Of a stretch of 42,759 nt of DNA, positions 1 through 7,036 are shown in pieces. Each line of letters opens with the position of its first letter. Position 1 is the stretch's first letter. The translations under genes were made by a program, and so were the position numbers. This stretch comes from Pseudonocardia terrae (GTDB taxonomy: Bacteria; Actinomycetota; Actinomycetes; Mycobacteriales; Pseudonocardiaceae): NCBI RefSeq assembly GCF_021343995.1, contig NZ_JAJTTE010000057.1, forward strand, positions 1 to 42,759. The letters are read 5' to 3'. Under the pieces are notes generated by a model. It was not told the DNA's origin. It saw nothing but the letters and a program-made list of their open reading frames with translations, and did not search any database.

Positions 1-96
1 CCGTGCCACGTCCGGGACCGCCACGCCGGCAAGATCACGATCTACGGCTGGAGTACTAGGCTCTCTAGGACTCGGCAAAGGCCCATAATCAACTAA
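1..96 (+). other. Possible 3' end of an upstream reading frame
   Basis: Frame 1 is open from the window edge to a TAA at 94-96, and this stop overlaps the ATG of the next gene (TAATG). That overlap would fit translational coupling to a gene lying mostly outside the window. The codons (AGT, ACT, AGG, TCT, AGG) are unlike the usual high-GC choice, so this may be non-coding or foreign. No family is recognisable from about 31 residues. Confidence 0.2.
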
Positions 97-1220
97 TGGC
101 GCCGACGTACTGGCTTGATCTGTTCACGGCGGAGACCTGGAAGGAGTTCCTCGACAACGGCGGCGAGGTCAGTGGTTTCAGCCCGCGCCGCTTCAAGACC
201 GTCCAGCGGATGAAGCCTGGTGACCTGCTGCTTTGCTACATGACGCGGGTGTCGCGGTGGGTCGGAGTACTTGAGGTCACCGGCGACGCCTTCTACGACG
301 AATCCCTCATCTGGCAGTCGCAGGTCTTCCCCAGCCGGATCTCTGTCAAGGTCAGGATCGCGCTTCAGCCGGAGTTCGGCGTCCCGGTCCTCGATATGCG
401 TGATGAGCTGACGGTCTTCGAGGGCTTGTCGAACCCGAACCTGTGGTCGGGCCCCTTCCGTGGCTCGCCCGCGCGATGGAAGCAAAGCGATGGAGAAGCC
501 ATCGTGCGAGCTCTGCAGGACGCCCAAGCCGATCCCGTCGAGCGGCCGCTCGGACGACACGCGCGGACTGGTCAACTCAGCATCGACGCCGAGACCGTCG
601 AGACGGCCGAGGGCTCTGTCTCCGTCCCGCTGGACGAGCAGCCTGAGACGAACGACGTCCAATCGGACTCCGAGGCTCAGCCACGTACTCACACCGAGAT
701 CCAGTACGCCCTGCTGAAGCTCGGCAGCGACATGGGTTTCGACGTCCACGTGGCACGCAACGACATCTCACAGGAGTGGAACGGCCGCCGGTTGGCAGAC
801 GTGCCGCGCACCAGAGAGGCGCTGCCCAAGCAGTTCGACCCGGCGACCAACCGCATCATCGAGCTGATCGACGTCCTGTGGCTGGACGGCGGCGCCATCG
901 TCGCGGCCTTTGAAGTCGAGAGCACGACGTCCATCTACTCGGGCCTGCTCAGGATGAGTGACTTGGTGTCCATGCAGCCCAACATCTCCATACCGCTGTT
1001 CCTGGTCGCAGGGGAGAAGCGCCGGGAGAAGGTGATCGAGCAGGTCAACCGGCCCACGTTCGCGCGGATGCAGCCTCCGCTCCACCAGATCTGCCGCTAC
1101 ATCTCCTTCGAAGGCCTCAGGGAGTCCCTCGACAGGGCTCGGGGGCTGGTGCGGTATCTCAAGCCAGACTGGCTGCAGGAAGTCAGTGAGTCGTGCGAAC
1201 TTGACGACATGGTTGATTAG
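96..1220 (+). CDS. EVE-domain protein with a C-terminal restriction-endonuclease-like domain
   Basis: A 374-residue protein in two parts. Residues about 1-110 look like an EVE/PUA-like domain, with the pattern WKEFL...RMKPGDLLLCYMTRVSRWVGVLEV...FYDE; EVE domains bind modified bases. A linker rich in E, D and T covers about 140-195. The C-terminal part (about 196-345) resembles a PD-(D/E)XK fold: E201 in a helix, D259 in ELIDVLWLDG, and E273-V-E275 followed by STTSIYSGLLRMSDL. The lysine of the classical motif is replaced by glutamate. The architecture suggests modification-dependent DNA restriction or defence. It lies in the accessory region, with its ATG overlapping a preceding stop codon. 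Family assignment is from motifs only; nuclease activity is inference. Confidence 0.75.
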   Translation: MAPTYWLDLFTAETWKEFLDNGGEVSGFSPRRFKTVQRMKPGDLLLCYMTRVSRWVGVLEVTGDAFYDESLIWQSQVFPSRISVKVRIALQPEFGVPVLDMRDELTVFEGLSNPNLWSGPFRGSPARWKQSDGEAIVRALQDAQADPVERPLGRHARTGQLSIDAETVETAEGSVSVPLDEQPETNDVQSDSEAQPRTHTEIQYALLKLGSDMGFDVHVARNDISQEWNGRRLADVPRTREALPKQFDPATNRIIELIDVLWLDGGAIVAAFEVESTTSIYSGLLRMSDLVSMQPNISIPLFLVAGEKRREKVIEQVNRPTFARMQPPLHQICRYISFEGLRESLDRARGLVRYLKPDWLQEVSESCELDDMVD

Positions 1221-1281
1221 GTCGGGCTCACGCGGCAACTCGCCCGGGAGGTGATCGAGGACGAGCGGTACTCGGCGGGTG

Positions 1282-1758
1282 CTAGTCACTCAATCGGCGA
1301 GTCAGCGCTTCGAGCCACTCGCGATGGAAGGTGCCGTCGGAGTGGACCATCTTGAAGCGGGTCCAGTCGACGGTGCCGTCGTCATCGATGGGCGGTACTC
1401 GCGGGTAGTTCTCGGCGAAGGTCTTGAGGTCGGACTGCCGAGGTCGTGCGCCGACAGCAGCGCGGGTGAGCGGTAGGTCGGCGGGGTCCTGGAGCATGAG
1501 GAGCATGGCATGGAGCTCGGCCATGTCCTTGAGCCTGTCCCGGCGGAGGAGTGCTCTCATCTCGCGGAGCAGGTCGAGTTCGTAGGCGATGCGGCGCTCG
1601 CGGGCCGCTGTGGTGTCGGCCCGGGAGAGAGCCACGAGAGCGACGATCAGGGCGACGGTGCCGATGCCTGCGCCTGCGACTTGGGATCCGTCGACGAGCC
1701 AGTTCGGCCATGCGCCTGGGTCGACCACGACGACTGGCGTGGGTTGGGGAGCTTGCAC
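1282..1758 (-). CDS. Small single-pass membrane protein, unknown function
   Basis: A 158-residue frame with an N-terminal VVVVDPGAWPNWLVDGSQ stretch, one clear transmembrane helix (about residues 27-47, GAGIGTVALIVALVALS) and a charged, mostly helical cytoplasmic tail (ERRIAYELDLLREMRALLRRDRLKDMAELHAML). It ends convergently 61 bases from the EVE-domain gene. The start is uncertain: GTG at 1758 is the first usable codon, but the frame stays open upstream with plausible residues (AKIEEPD). I do not recognise a family. Short membrane proteins with long helical tails are common in actinobacterial accessory regions. The frame and the helix are seen; no role can be assigned. Confidence 0.6.
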   Translation of the reverse strand: MQAPQPTPVVVVDPGAWPNWLVDGSQVAGAGIGTVALIVALVALSRADTTAARERRIAYELDLLREMRALLRRDRLKDMAELHAMLLMLQDPADLPLTRAAVGARPRQSDLKTFAENYPRVPPIDDDGTVDWTRFKMVHSDGTFHREWLEALTRRLSD

Positions 1759-1890
1759 ATCGGGTTCTTCGATCTTGGCCGCCGAGGTGCTACGCGGAGG
1801 TGACGTCTTCCTGTTCGGGTGCAGCGACGAGGAGTTGGAAACGGGCGCCGCGCATGCGTCGCCGGGGCGGGGGTCCCGGGCCGGTTTCGG

Positions 1891-2090
1891 CGCTCACGAT
1901 CGACAATGATGCGCTCAATGCCCCGGACCATCTGAGAGCGACGGCAGCGTCCCCCGAGGGTTGGATTGCCCAGCGGGCCCGTGGAGGTTGCCGCTGTGCC
2001 GCGCAGAGCGCGTCAGAGACGATCTGCGGGGCAGTCGCGCAGGTGCAGCGCGATGCCCATGAAGACGGCACCGACGGCCGCCGCGACGTA
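1891..2090 (-). repeat. Copy 1 of a duplicated ~200-bp module (degenerate)
   Basis: This segment matches 3125-3317 in the same orientation. The best-conserved part is 2005-2090, where the two differ at only a few positions. Relative to copy 2 it lacks two single bases in the segment corresponding to LPRQIV (gactgccccgcagatcg against gacctgccccggcagatcg), which destroys the frame. Copy 2 encodes an intact 60-residue frame here. Both copies end where a following frame begins with SIVSA. Confidence 0.8.
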
Positions 2091-2280
2091 GTCGCCCTGG
2101 TCGATACCCGCGTAGTGGCCCTGCCGGGCCTTATGGCCCAGATCCTGGCGAACGTCTCGATCAGCTCGCGTTGGGTGGCCCGCTTCGCGGCGGCACGCTG
2201 CTCGGCAGCGCTGGAATGGCTTCCCCTCTCGAATGCACCTCTACTGGGTGCTGCGGGGGAAGCGCAGCGCGACGCAGCCT
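1891..2280 (-). pseudogene. Frameshifted small membrane protein gene (relative of the 3147-3329 gene)
   Basis: Reading leftwards, protein-like sequence continues across three frames. First comes a stretch containing AAEQRAAAKRATQRELIETF (about 2210-2140), then GHYAGIDQGDYVAAAVGAVF leading into MGIALHLRD (about 2120-2030), then QIVSDALCAAQRQ. The last two pieces match the continuous frame at 3147-3329. A downstream frame in this copy starts with TTG where copy 2 has ATG (SIVSAETG against SIVSAAQE) and gives only about 38 residues. I read this as a decayed paralogue. The upstream piece may be the N-terminal part that copy 2 has lost, but that is inference. Confidence 0.5.
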
Positions 2281-2342
2281 ACCGTGGCCGCAAGCGCCTG
2301 GGGCGGTCGACGGACTCGGCGGACGCCGCCGTGGCGATGGAC

Positions 2343-2861
2343 CTAAGGTGCGGCCGGACCCATCACCGGACCTACGGTGCCGATCACCCCAGAAGACCCC
2401 GGCTCAACCGGCCGCACTCCGCCGTCGCTGTCGACGTCACAGCCGTTCTCGCACCCACCACTCCCCGGCGGCGGCGCGGATGATGACGGCGGCGGCATCG
2501 TGGTCGTGGTCATGGGTGGAGTCGTGGTGGTCGGTTTCGGCGTGGTCGGCTGCACGGTCGGCTGCGCGGTGGGAGCAGGCGGCGCAGGGCTCACCGGCGG
2601 TGTCGGCTGCCTCGGCCCGAAGTCGCCGCGCCCGCTGGAACCGCCCCACCAGCCGCCCGAGGTCGCCTCGTCCTCGTCGGTCGGGGTGCAGTAGTAGCCC
2701 GGCGTCCGGTCGATCGGCGTGCAGTACAAGTAGAAGCCGTCGTCATCGTGCCGCCCCGGCGACGCGCTCGCCGTCGTCACCGTCAACGCCGTCGCCACGG
2801 CCGCTCCCACCACAAGCGATGCGGCCACGGCCAGCACCTTGCGGGACTTCCACCTCGCCAC
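2343..2861 (-). CDS. Secreted Pro/Thr-rich protein
   Basis: A 172-residue protein with a clean Sec signal peptide: KSRK, a hydrophobic core VLAVAASLVVGAAVATALTV, and a likely AxA cleavage after TTASAS. The mature N-terminus has three cysteines in CTP...YYCTP. The centre is a low-complexity spacer of PTVQPTTPKPTTTTPPMTTT type, and the end carries GGCENGCDVDSDGG. GTG at 2861 lies 3 bases after the stop of the 91-residue frame, so the two are probably co-transcribed and coupled. It looks like a wall-spanning or glycosylated secreted protein; no catalytic domain is visible and I know no function. Confidence 0.65.
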   Translation of the reverse strand: MARWKSRKVLAVAASLVVGAAVATALTVTTASASPGRHDDDGFYLYCTPIDRTPGYYCTPTDEDEATSGGWWGGSSGRGDFGPRQPTPPVSPAPPAPTAQPTVQPTTPKPTTTTPPMTTTTMPPPSSSAPPPGSGGCENGCDVDSDGGVRPVEPGSSGVIGTVGPVMGPAAP

Positions 2862-2864
2862 CAG

Positions 2865-3140
2865 CTACCCCCTCGTGATCGTCGATCTACGAGTGGGGAC
2901 GGCCCACGCATCGAGGTGGTTGGCGCCCGAATGGTCCAATTCGGTCAGGATCCGGCGAACGTCAGCCGCGTCCCCGGGCGGGGCCGGAGCGTCAGAGTCG
3001 CCGACGATCGCGCCGTCGAGCAGGACCCGCCGGGCTTCGTGGTGCAGCGCCAGCCGCACGGAACTGACACCGATGCCCAGCAGGCGGTTGCGGACGGTCG
3101 GAGCTTCGGGCTGTTCCTGGGCTGCGCTCACGATCGACAT
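2865..3140 (-). CDS. Hypothetical 91-residue protein
   Basis: A frame of 91 codons starting at ATG 3140, 6 bases beyond the stop of the 60-residue frame and ending 3 bases before the GTG of the secreted protein. These tight spacings are the main evidence that it is real. It is soluble and mildly acidic towards the end (DAADVRRILTELDHSGANHLDAW), with no signal peptide or membrane helix. I recognise no family. The equivalent frame next to repeat copy 1 starts with almost the same residues (SIVSAETG) but diverges at once and is far shorter. Confidence 0.45.
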   Translation of the reverse strand: MSIVSAAQEQPEAPTVRNRLLGIGVSSVRLALHHEARRVLLDGAIVGDSDAPAPPGDAADVRRILTELDHSGANHLDAWAVPTRRSTITRG

Positions 3141-3317
3141 GATCGCTCAATGCCCCCGGACCGTCCGAGAGTGACGGCAGCTTCCGTCGGACTGCCCGGC
3201 GGCCCCGTGAAGGTGCCGCTTTGCCGCGCAGAGCGCGTCAGAGACGATCTGCCGGGGCAGGTCGCGCAGGTGCAGCGCGATGCCCATGAAGACGGCGCCG
3301 ATGGCCGCCGCGACATA
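3125..3317 (-). repeat. Copy 2 of the duplicated ~200-bp module (intact frame)
   Basis: Direct repeat of 1891-2090. The shared part begins at CGCTCACGATCGACA and ends in GCCGCCGCGAC. In this copy the 60-residue frame is continuous. The two copies are about 1.2 kb apart and lie upstream of different genes (a secreted protein here, a single-pass membrane protein for copy 1). Confidence 0.8.
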
Positions 3318-3329
3318 GAACAATTTCAA
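3147..3329 (-). CDS. Small membrane protein, unknown function
   Basis: A 60-residue frame. The N-terminal half is a hydrophobic helix (LFYVAAAIGAVFMGIALHLR) followed by DLPRQIVSDALCAAKRH and a polar tail. The only start codon in frame is TTG 3329; the frame is open further up (EAAWTRVLK) to a TAA without another start. It begins about 31 bases after the stop of the 600-residue gene and is followed 6 bases later by the 91-residue frame, so a leftward operon is likely. A decayed second copy lies at 1891-2280. No family is recognised. Confidence 0.5.
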   Translation of the reverse strand: MKLFYVAAAIGAVFMGIALHLRDLPRQIVSDALCAAKRHLHGAAGQSDGSCRHSRTVRGH

Positions 3330-3360
3330 TACCCGAGTCCATGCAGCTTCTCGGTTAGAT

Positions 3361-5163
3361 TCACGGTTTTCTTACGATTCCCGTAAAGCCCGCCACGAAC
3401 AGGGCTGCTAAGCCCCAAGCGCATGCCTGCAGGACCCAAGACGCAATCGACGCGGCCGCCCCTGTGGCATTTGACGCAGCCTCGCATCTTGCCTGTGAGA
3501 CTCTAGGAAGAAATGGTGCACCGAGATCTAGGCCACGAGCGATCTGGTCGACGATCGAACAAGGTCGTATTGAATCCAACGAGGCCGGCTCGCTTGTCGA
3601 TATTACTTGCCTGGGCGGCTCCTGAGCCTTCTGCACTAAGGCTCCATGAGTGCCGAAAAAGAGAGTGCTAGCTACTGATACCAGAAGTACGAAAAGAAGA
3701 CATATCAGAGCGCGCCAGGGCTGGTAGCCGTAGCCTAGAAGTAGTCCAGTGAGCCGAACCCAGAAGCGATCGGTCCGTCGAGTAAGTGCACCTCGTCCAA
3801 CCTGATCACCACGTTGAGCGATCTGCACTGTTCGAACGTCACTGTCATGCCCTTCAGCCCGGTAAGAAGCTGCTAGTTGCTGATACGGTTGCGCGACATA
3901 GCACGGCGTCTTCAATCTGATCAGATCAAGCCAGCTGGAGATTCCGCCTTCCTCCAACGCCACCTGTGGAATACCACGGTACGTCAGCCCATTAAGATCC
4001 CAGCAAGAGTTCTCGCGCTTTGTATTTCGGACGCCTGCAACCGCGACCGAGACTTGTCCGCCCACCTTCGCCTCGGTAAGATCGACAACTGCTTCGCTAC
4101 TCGCCGCCTCTGCGCGCAATCTATCGTCTAGCATCAAATCACCGCCGGTGGTAACAAAGCTGAGCCCTATCGCAGGTCCACGAGTATTCCTGATGAAGCT
4201 GCGCTTCATCGATATCTGACCACCGACCTTTGCACCGAGGAACTTCACTGCGTATTCTTCGGCGGCGACGAACGCTTCGAACCCGAGATCCAAATACACG
4301 TTGTTGTCAACCTGAGCCCCGCTAGCGTCGATAGCCGGGCCGCTAGCGTTTGATATCGATGCAGCCCGCATGCCAAGCTGACTGCCAATCCGCGCATTTA
4401 CCAGTCGTATTGTTGCTTCGCGATCTCGGCTGATCGCTTGGAAACGTCCATCCATAAAGAAGTTCCCAGACACATTAACTCGATCCGCGAGTAGTGCCGG
4501 TCCTGCCATAGCTTCGATAGCGGCGTCGTGAAGAAGTAAGTCGTCGCCTATTCGAGCGCCGAGTAGTCGAACCGCACCTTCCTTCCCGCCAGCTTGCACC
4601 GCGAATCTATCGCTCAGCATGACTTGGCCTCGTGACTGCATTCGCTCGGCGTACAAAGCCGTAGCAACCGAGTTGCGCAACCGAGAGCCGCGTAGGTCAA
4701 GTGAGCCGACCTGCGCGTCCTGCAGGCGCGGGGCTCCCTCAGCGGAGTTTGAGTAGACCTGCGAGTTGCAGACTGCCAGTTGTCCAGTCACGCTTACTCG
4801 GTCCATCAATAGCGCCGGAGTTGCCTCGCTTGTCAAAAGGCAGTCAATGAGCACGAGTTCTGGAAAGGACGCCTGATTCGCCTCAAGACCGCCTTGAAGG
4901 CGGCAACTCACCATGCGGATCCCGAATTCCAGTGACGCCAGATTCAGGTCTAGCCGACCAGCGACATTTAGCCCTCGCACTCGGATTCCGCGAGGATCTG
5001 ATACGCCGTCTCGGCGATGTTCCATAAGTACTTCGCGCAAGTCCTTGGCCGCGACGGATCGCTCCCTGTCTCCGATATCTTGGTTCGACTGCAGGTCTAG
5101 CAGCTCTCCGGTTCGGAGGTGTTCGCCAAGTAGATCCAGCAACGACGGTTTTGCTGTGGCCAC
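3361..5163 (-). CDS. Repeat-rich membrane protein (actinobacterial 'membrane-associated oxidoreductase' type)
   Basis: A 600-residue protein. After an N-terminal helical region (1-60), residues about 60-400 consist of irregular repeats of the type AxVxGxLxL...GPAIxxxxAxVxxNxxL, repeatedly giving VRLLGARIGDDLLL-like strands. This is consistent with a right-handed beta-solenoid related to pentapeptide/bactofilin-like repeats. Two transmembrane helices follow at about 480-500 (ALICLLFVLLVSVASTLFF) and at the C-terminus (ASWVLQACAWGLAALFVAGF). Such proteins are often labelled membrane-associated oxidoreductase in actinomycetes, but no redox motif is visible and I would not accept that function. 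GC sampled by line is in the mid-50s to 60s percent against over 70% around it, pointing to recent acquisition. Confidence 0.7.
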   Translation of the reverse strand: MATAKPSLLDLLGEHLRTGELLDLQSNQDIGDRERSVAAKDLREVLMEHRRDGVSDPRGIRVRGLNVAGRLDLNLASLEFGIRMVSCRLQGGLEANQASFPELVLIDCLLTSEATPALLMDRVSVTGQLAVCNSQVYSNSAEGAPRLQDAQVGSLDLRGSRLRNSVATALYAERMQSRGQVMLSDRFAVQAGGKEGAVRLLGARIGDDLLLHDAAIEAMAGPALLADRVNVSGNFFMDGRFQAISRDREATIRLVNARIGSQLGMRAASISNASGPAIDASGAQVDNNVYLDLGFEAFVAAEEYAVKFLGAKVGGQISMKRSFIRNTRGPAIGLSFVTTGGDLMLDDRLRAEAASSEAVVDLTEAKVGGQVSVAVAGVRNTKRENSCWDLNGLTYRGIPQVALEEGGISSWLDLIRLKTPCYVAQPYQQLAASYRAEGHDSDVRTVQIAQRGDQVGRGALTRRTDRFWVRLTGLLLGYGYQPWRALICLLFVLLVSVASTLFFGTHGALVQKAQEPPRQVISTSEPASLDSIRPCSIVDQIARGLDLGAPFLPRVSQARCEAASNATGAAASIASWVLQACAWGLAALFVAGFTGIVRKP

Positions 5164-5215
5164 TGCCTTACCTTAGTCGTTCACGATTCTAGGATGATAG
5201 GGAGCCTCTTCCGAG

Positions 5216-5237
5216 AGCCTCGCTCGACGAGGCTTTT
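5216..5237 (+). terminator. Intrinsic terminator hairpin with T-run
   Basis: AGCCTCG (5216-5222), loop CTCGA, CGAGGCT (5228-5234), then TTTTC. The T-run is on the + strand, so it would stop rightward transcription, yet the genes on both sides read leftward. It is either a relic or the end of an unseen rightward RNA antisense to the 5' end of the repeat membrane protein gene. Confidence 0.5.
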
Positions 5238-5247
5238 CAGTAATGCC

Positions 5248-5361
5248 TTAGGCGGCGTCGCGGGGACCGGCCGGAGGCGGAACCTCCCGGCGGGTGAGAC
5301 TGGCGAACCCGTCCTGTGAGCGCGGCGCCGCGGCGCCCTCATGGAGCCGCGTCGGTTTCAT
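5248..5361 (-). CDS. Possible 37-residue small protein
   Basis: ATG at 5361 opens a frame of 37 codons to a TAA at 5248, 25 bases downstream of the DUF732-like gene on the same strand. The product starts MKPTRLHEGAAAPRSQDG and ends PPPAGPRDAA. There is no good ribosome binding site before the ATG, only AACTTCGCC. It could equally be chance or the remnant of a larger gene. I considered a RiPP precursor and saw neither a core-like Cys/Ser/Thr-rich tail nor a modification enzyme nearby. Confidence 0.2.
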   Translation of the reverse strand: MKPTRLHEGAAAPRSQDGFASLTRREVPPPAGPRDAA

Positions 5362-5386
5362 GGCGAAGTTGAAGTGTTGTGCGTGG

Positions 5387-6316
5387 TTATCGGTCCGTCG
5401 AACCCGTGACCTTGATGGCGGTGACCATTAGCTGAGGAACGGTTGTCGACCCGCCAATCTGGGTGCCGTAGGAGAAGGACCCGAGGACGGTCGCCTCAGC
5501 GCGGAAGAGGTCACCAGTCACGACATCTGTGAACAGCGACGACGACCCGGTGGTCAAGACCGTGTTGGTCTTGTAGTCGGCGTAGCCGTACTTGATTTTG
5601 TGCACGACACCGTCGACGTTCGCGCGGAATGCGGATGTGCCGGTGGCTGCGTCGAACTGTGTGACCTCCCCGTACACGATGATCCGCTCGCCGATGTGCG
5701 CGTCCGGGTTCTTCGCGATCAGCTGCCAATCCCGGGCTGTGATGGCTCGCGGCGGCGCTGGCGGGGTCGGGGGTGTGGTCGTCGCGGGCGTGTACGTATA
5801 CACGTGAGTGGGAGCCGTCTGGCTGACGGCGGGCCACTGCTTCTGCGGGCACATGTTTGTTACGGCCGCATCGACGATCGTCGTGGCCGCACCGGGCGGA
5901 AGCTCGCGCGACGAGGCGAAACGCGTGACGGCGTCGCCGCGACTGATCGTCGACGGCTCCGTGCAGATGCCTCGCCCGGCGGTGACGATCTGGTCGTTGG
6001 TGAGTCGGCCCAACAGTCCAGGTGATGCCGTCCGGGCGACCTCAACGAATGCAGCCTCTCCGGACGCCACACTGTCGTCAGCGAGCGAAGCGACGACGAC
6101 CCAGGCCACCAGGAGTGCCGCCAGAGCTGCGCCACCGATGCCGATACCAAGGAGCAGCGGCCGACGCTTGCGCTGAAGCTGGGCAGGCGGCGGAGTCTGG
6201 CCCGGGGCCGACACCGGGAACCGCTCCGTCGATGGCTCCGGCTCCCTGGGCTGCTGCCCCTGTGACGTCGTCAACTTCACTCCCCTACGAAGATCGTTCC
6301 CCGATACAAACCTCAT
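5387..6316 (-). CDS. Membrane-anchored DUF732-like protein with C-terminal beta domain
   Basis: About 309 residues from ATG 6316, preceded by AGGA nine bases upstream; GTG 6280 is an alternative. A polar Pro/Gln-rich N-terminus precedes one transmembrane helix (LLLGIGIGGAALAALLVAWV). Next comes a region matching the DUF732 pattern (AAFVEVARTASPGLLGRLTN, then AGRGIC, and a closing NMCPQ), with the two cysteines probably forming a disulphide. A TTTPPTPPAPP linker leads to a C-terminal beta-rich domain (IGERIIVYGEVTQFD...ALFRAEATVLGSFSYG) that resembles an OB-fold. It is probably exported and envelope-facing. Function is unknown; the domain reading is from pattern only. Confidence 0.65.
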   Translation of the reverse strand: MRFVSGNDLRRGVKLTTSQGQQPREPEPSTERFPVSAPGQTPPPAQLQRKRRPLLLGIGIGGAALAALLVAWVVVASLADDSVASGEAAFVEVARTASPGLLGRLTNDQIVTAGRGICTEPSTISRGDAVTRFASSRELPPGAATTIVDAAVTNMCPQKQWPAVSQTAPTHVYTYTPATTTPPTPPAPPRAITARDWQLIAKNPDAHIGERIIVYGEVTQFDAATGTSAFRANVDGVVHKIKYGYADYKTNTVLTTGSSSLFTDVVTGDLFRAEATVLGSFSYGTQIGGSTTVPQLMVTAIKVTGSTDR

Positions 6317-6394
6317 GTCGCAAGGTCCTAGTCGCGTGTTACGTGCTGATTGCCGCACTCAACCGCCTCGCCGTATCTGACCCCGCCAGCGTGA

Positions 6395-6631
6395 GGCGGA
6401 TCCGGCGTCCGCCAGAAGCGGTTCCCCGACCCCGACAACATCCGCGTCATGGCCGACGCCCTCGAGGTCGACATCACCACGATCGTCCACAGGGCGAGTT
6501 GCGGACTGACGCCGGTGCTGGTTCTCCCTGGGCGCGGTGCAGGCACCGAGGCCTCACGGGCGAGCCGGCCGTCTCATCCGGCGGGGTGCTGGTCGCGAAC
6601 CGGGACACCGCGCGCCGCACGTGCAGGCTGA
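6395..6631 (+). pseudogene. Possible remnant of an Xre-type HTH regulator
   Basis: The frame is open from 6395 (after TGA 6392-6394) to 6631. Its first part, RQKRFPDPDNIRVMADALEV followed by DITTIVHRA, resembles the C-terminal half of an Xre/Cro helix-turn-helix domain (PS.ENLRALADALGV-type). It has lost the N-terminal recognition part, and the sequence becomes low-complexity Arg/Ser/Pro after about 40 residues. The rest of 6317-6900 shows no convincing gene on either strand; a leftward frame at 6474-6800 is open but looks random. A decayed element regulator is a guess supported by position near the island edge. Confidence 0.3.
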
Positions 6632-6905
6632 GCGCATCAATCTCGCAGGTCGGACCCTTCCCGGTTCTGAGCCCGGGGTGGCTTGACAGCCACGCGCGAG
6701 GGTCCGCCTCGATGGCTTCCCCGCCACCCCGTATGCCCCTCGCCAAGCGCGAGCGAAACAGGGAGCCGGAGTCATCACGACCTCCGACCGCCCCGGGCAT
6801 CCTTCGGATGACACCAGCCCGGGGCGGTTCGGCGTTCAGCCGCAGAGCTACTTATGCCGTGTTAGCACCGCGCGTCCTGCCTACCTCGCCGAGCTGGCAG
6901 TCTCG

Positions 6906-6985
6906 TCTGGCACGCCTCGGCGCCCGTGCCAGACGCACTGCCATGCACCGGCCGCCCGGCCAGGGGTCTGGCACACATCTGGCAC
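6906..6985. repeat. Four TCTGGCAC boxes (three direct, one inverted)
   Basis: TCTGGCAC occurs at 6906-6913, 6967-6974 and 6978-6985, and its complement GTGCCAGA at 6926-6933, all within 80 bp. They end about 50 bases from the 3' end of tRNA-Val(CAC). Clustered short boxes beside a tRNA 3' end are what arm-type binding sites of a tyrosine recombinase or its excisionase look like. This reading is inference; the repeats are seen. Confidence 0.7.
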
Positions 6986-6996
6986 GGACACAGGAA

Positions 6997-7018
6997 AGCC
7001 CCGGCCGAAACCGGGGCT
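6997..7018. terminator. Hairpin next to the tRNA-Val 3' end
   Basis: AGCCCCGG (6997-7004), loop CCGAAA, CCGGGGCT (7011-7018). There is no strong T-run. It could end leftward tRNA-Val transcription or a rightward transcript from the island. Confidence 0.6.
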
Positions 7019-7036
7019 GACCTGCGACAACGCGAG

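Noticed and set aside
1551..2483. A 310-codon + strand frame across the module copy
   Set aside because: It is Arg/Ala-rich with no domain, while the opposite strand matches the intact frame at 3147-3329.
5248..5361. RiPP precursor peptide
   Set aside because: No leader/core pattern, no Cys-rich or aromatic core and no maturation enzyme nearby.
6474..6800. A leftward 108-codon frame in the decayed region
   Set aside because: No ribosome site, no recognisable domain, and it overlaps the HTH-like remnant on the other strand.
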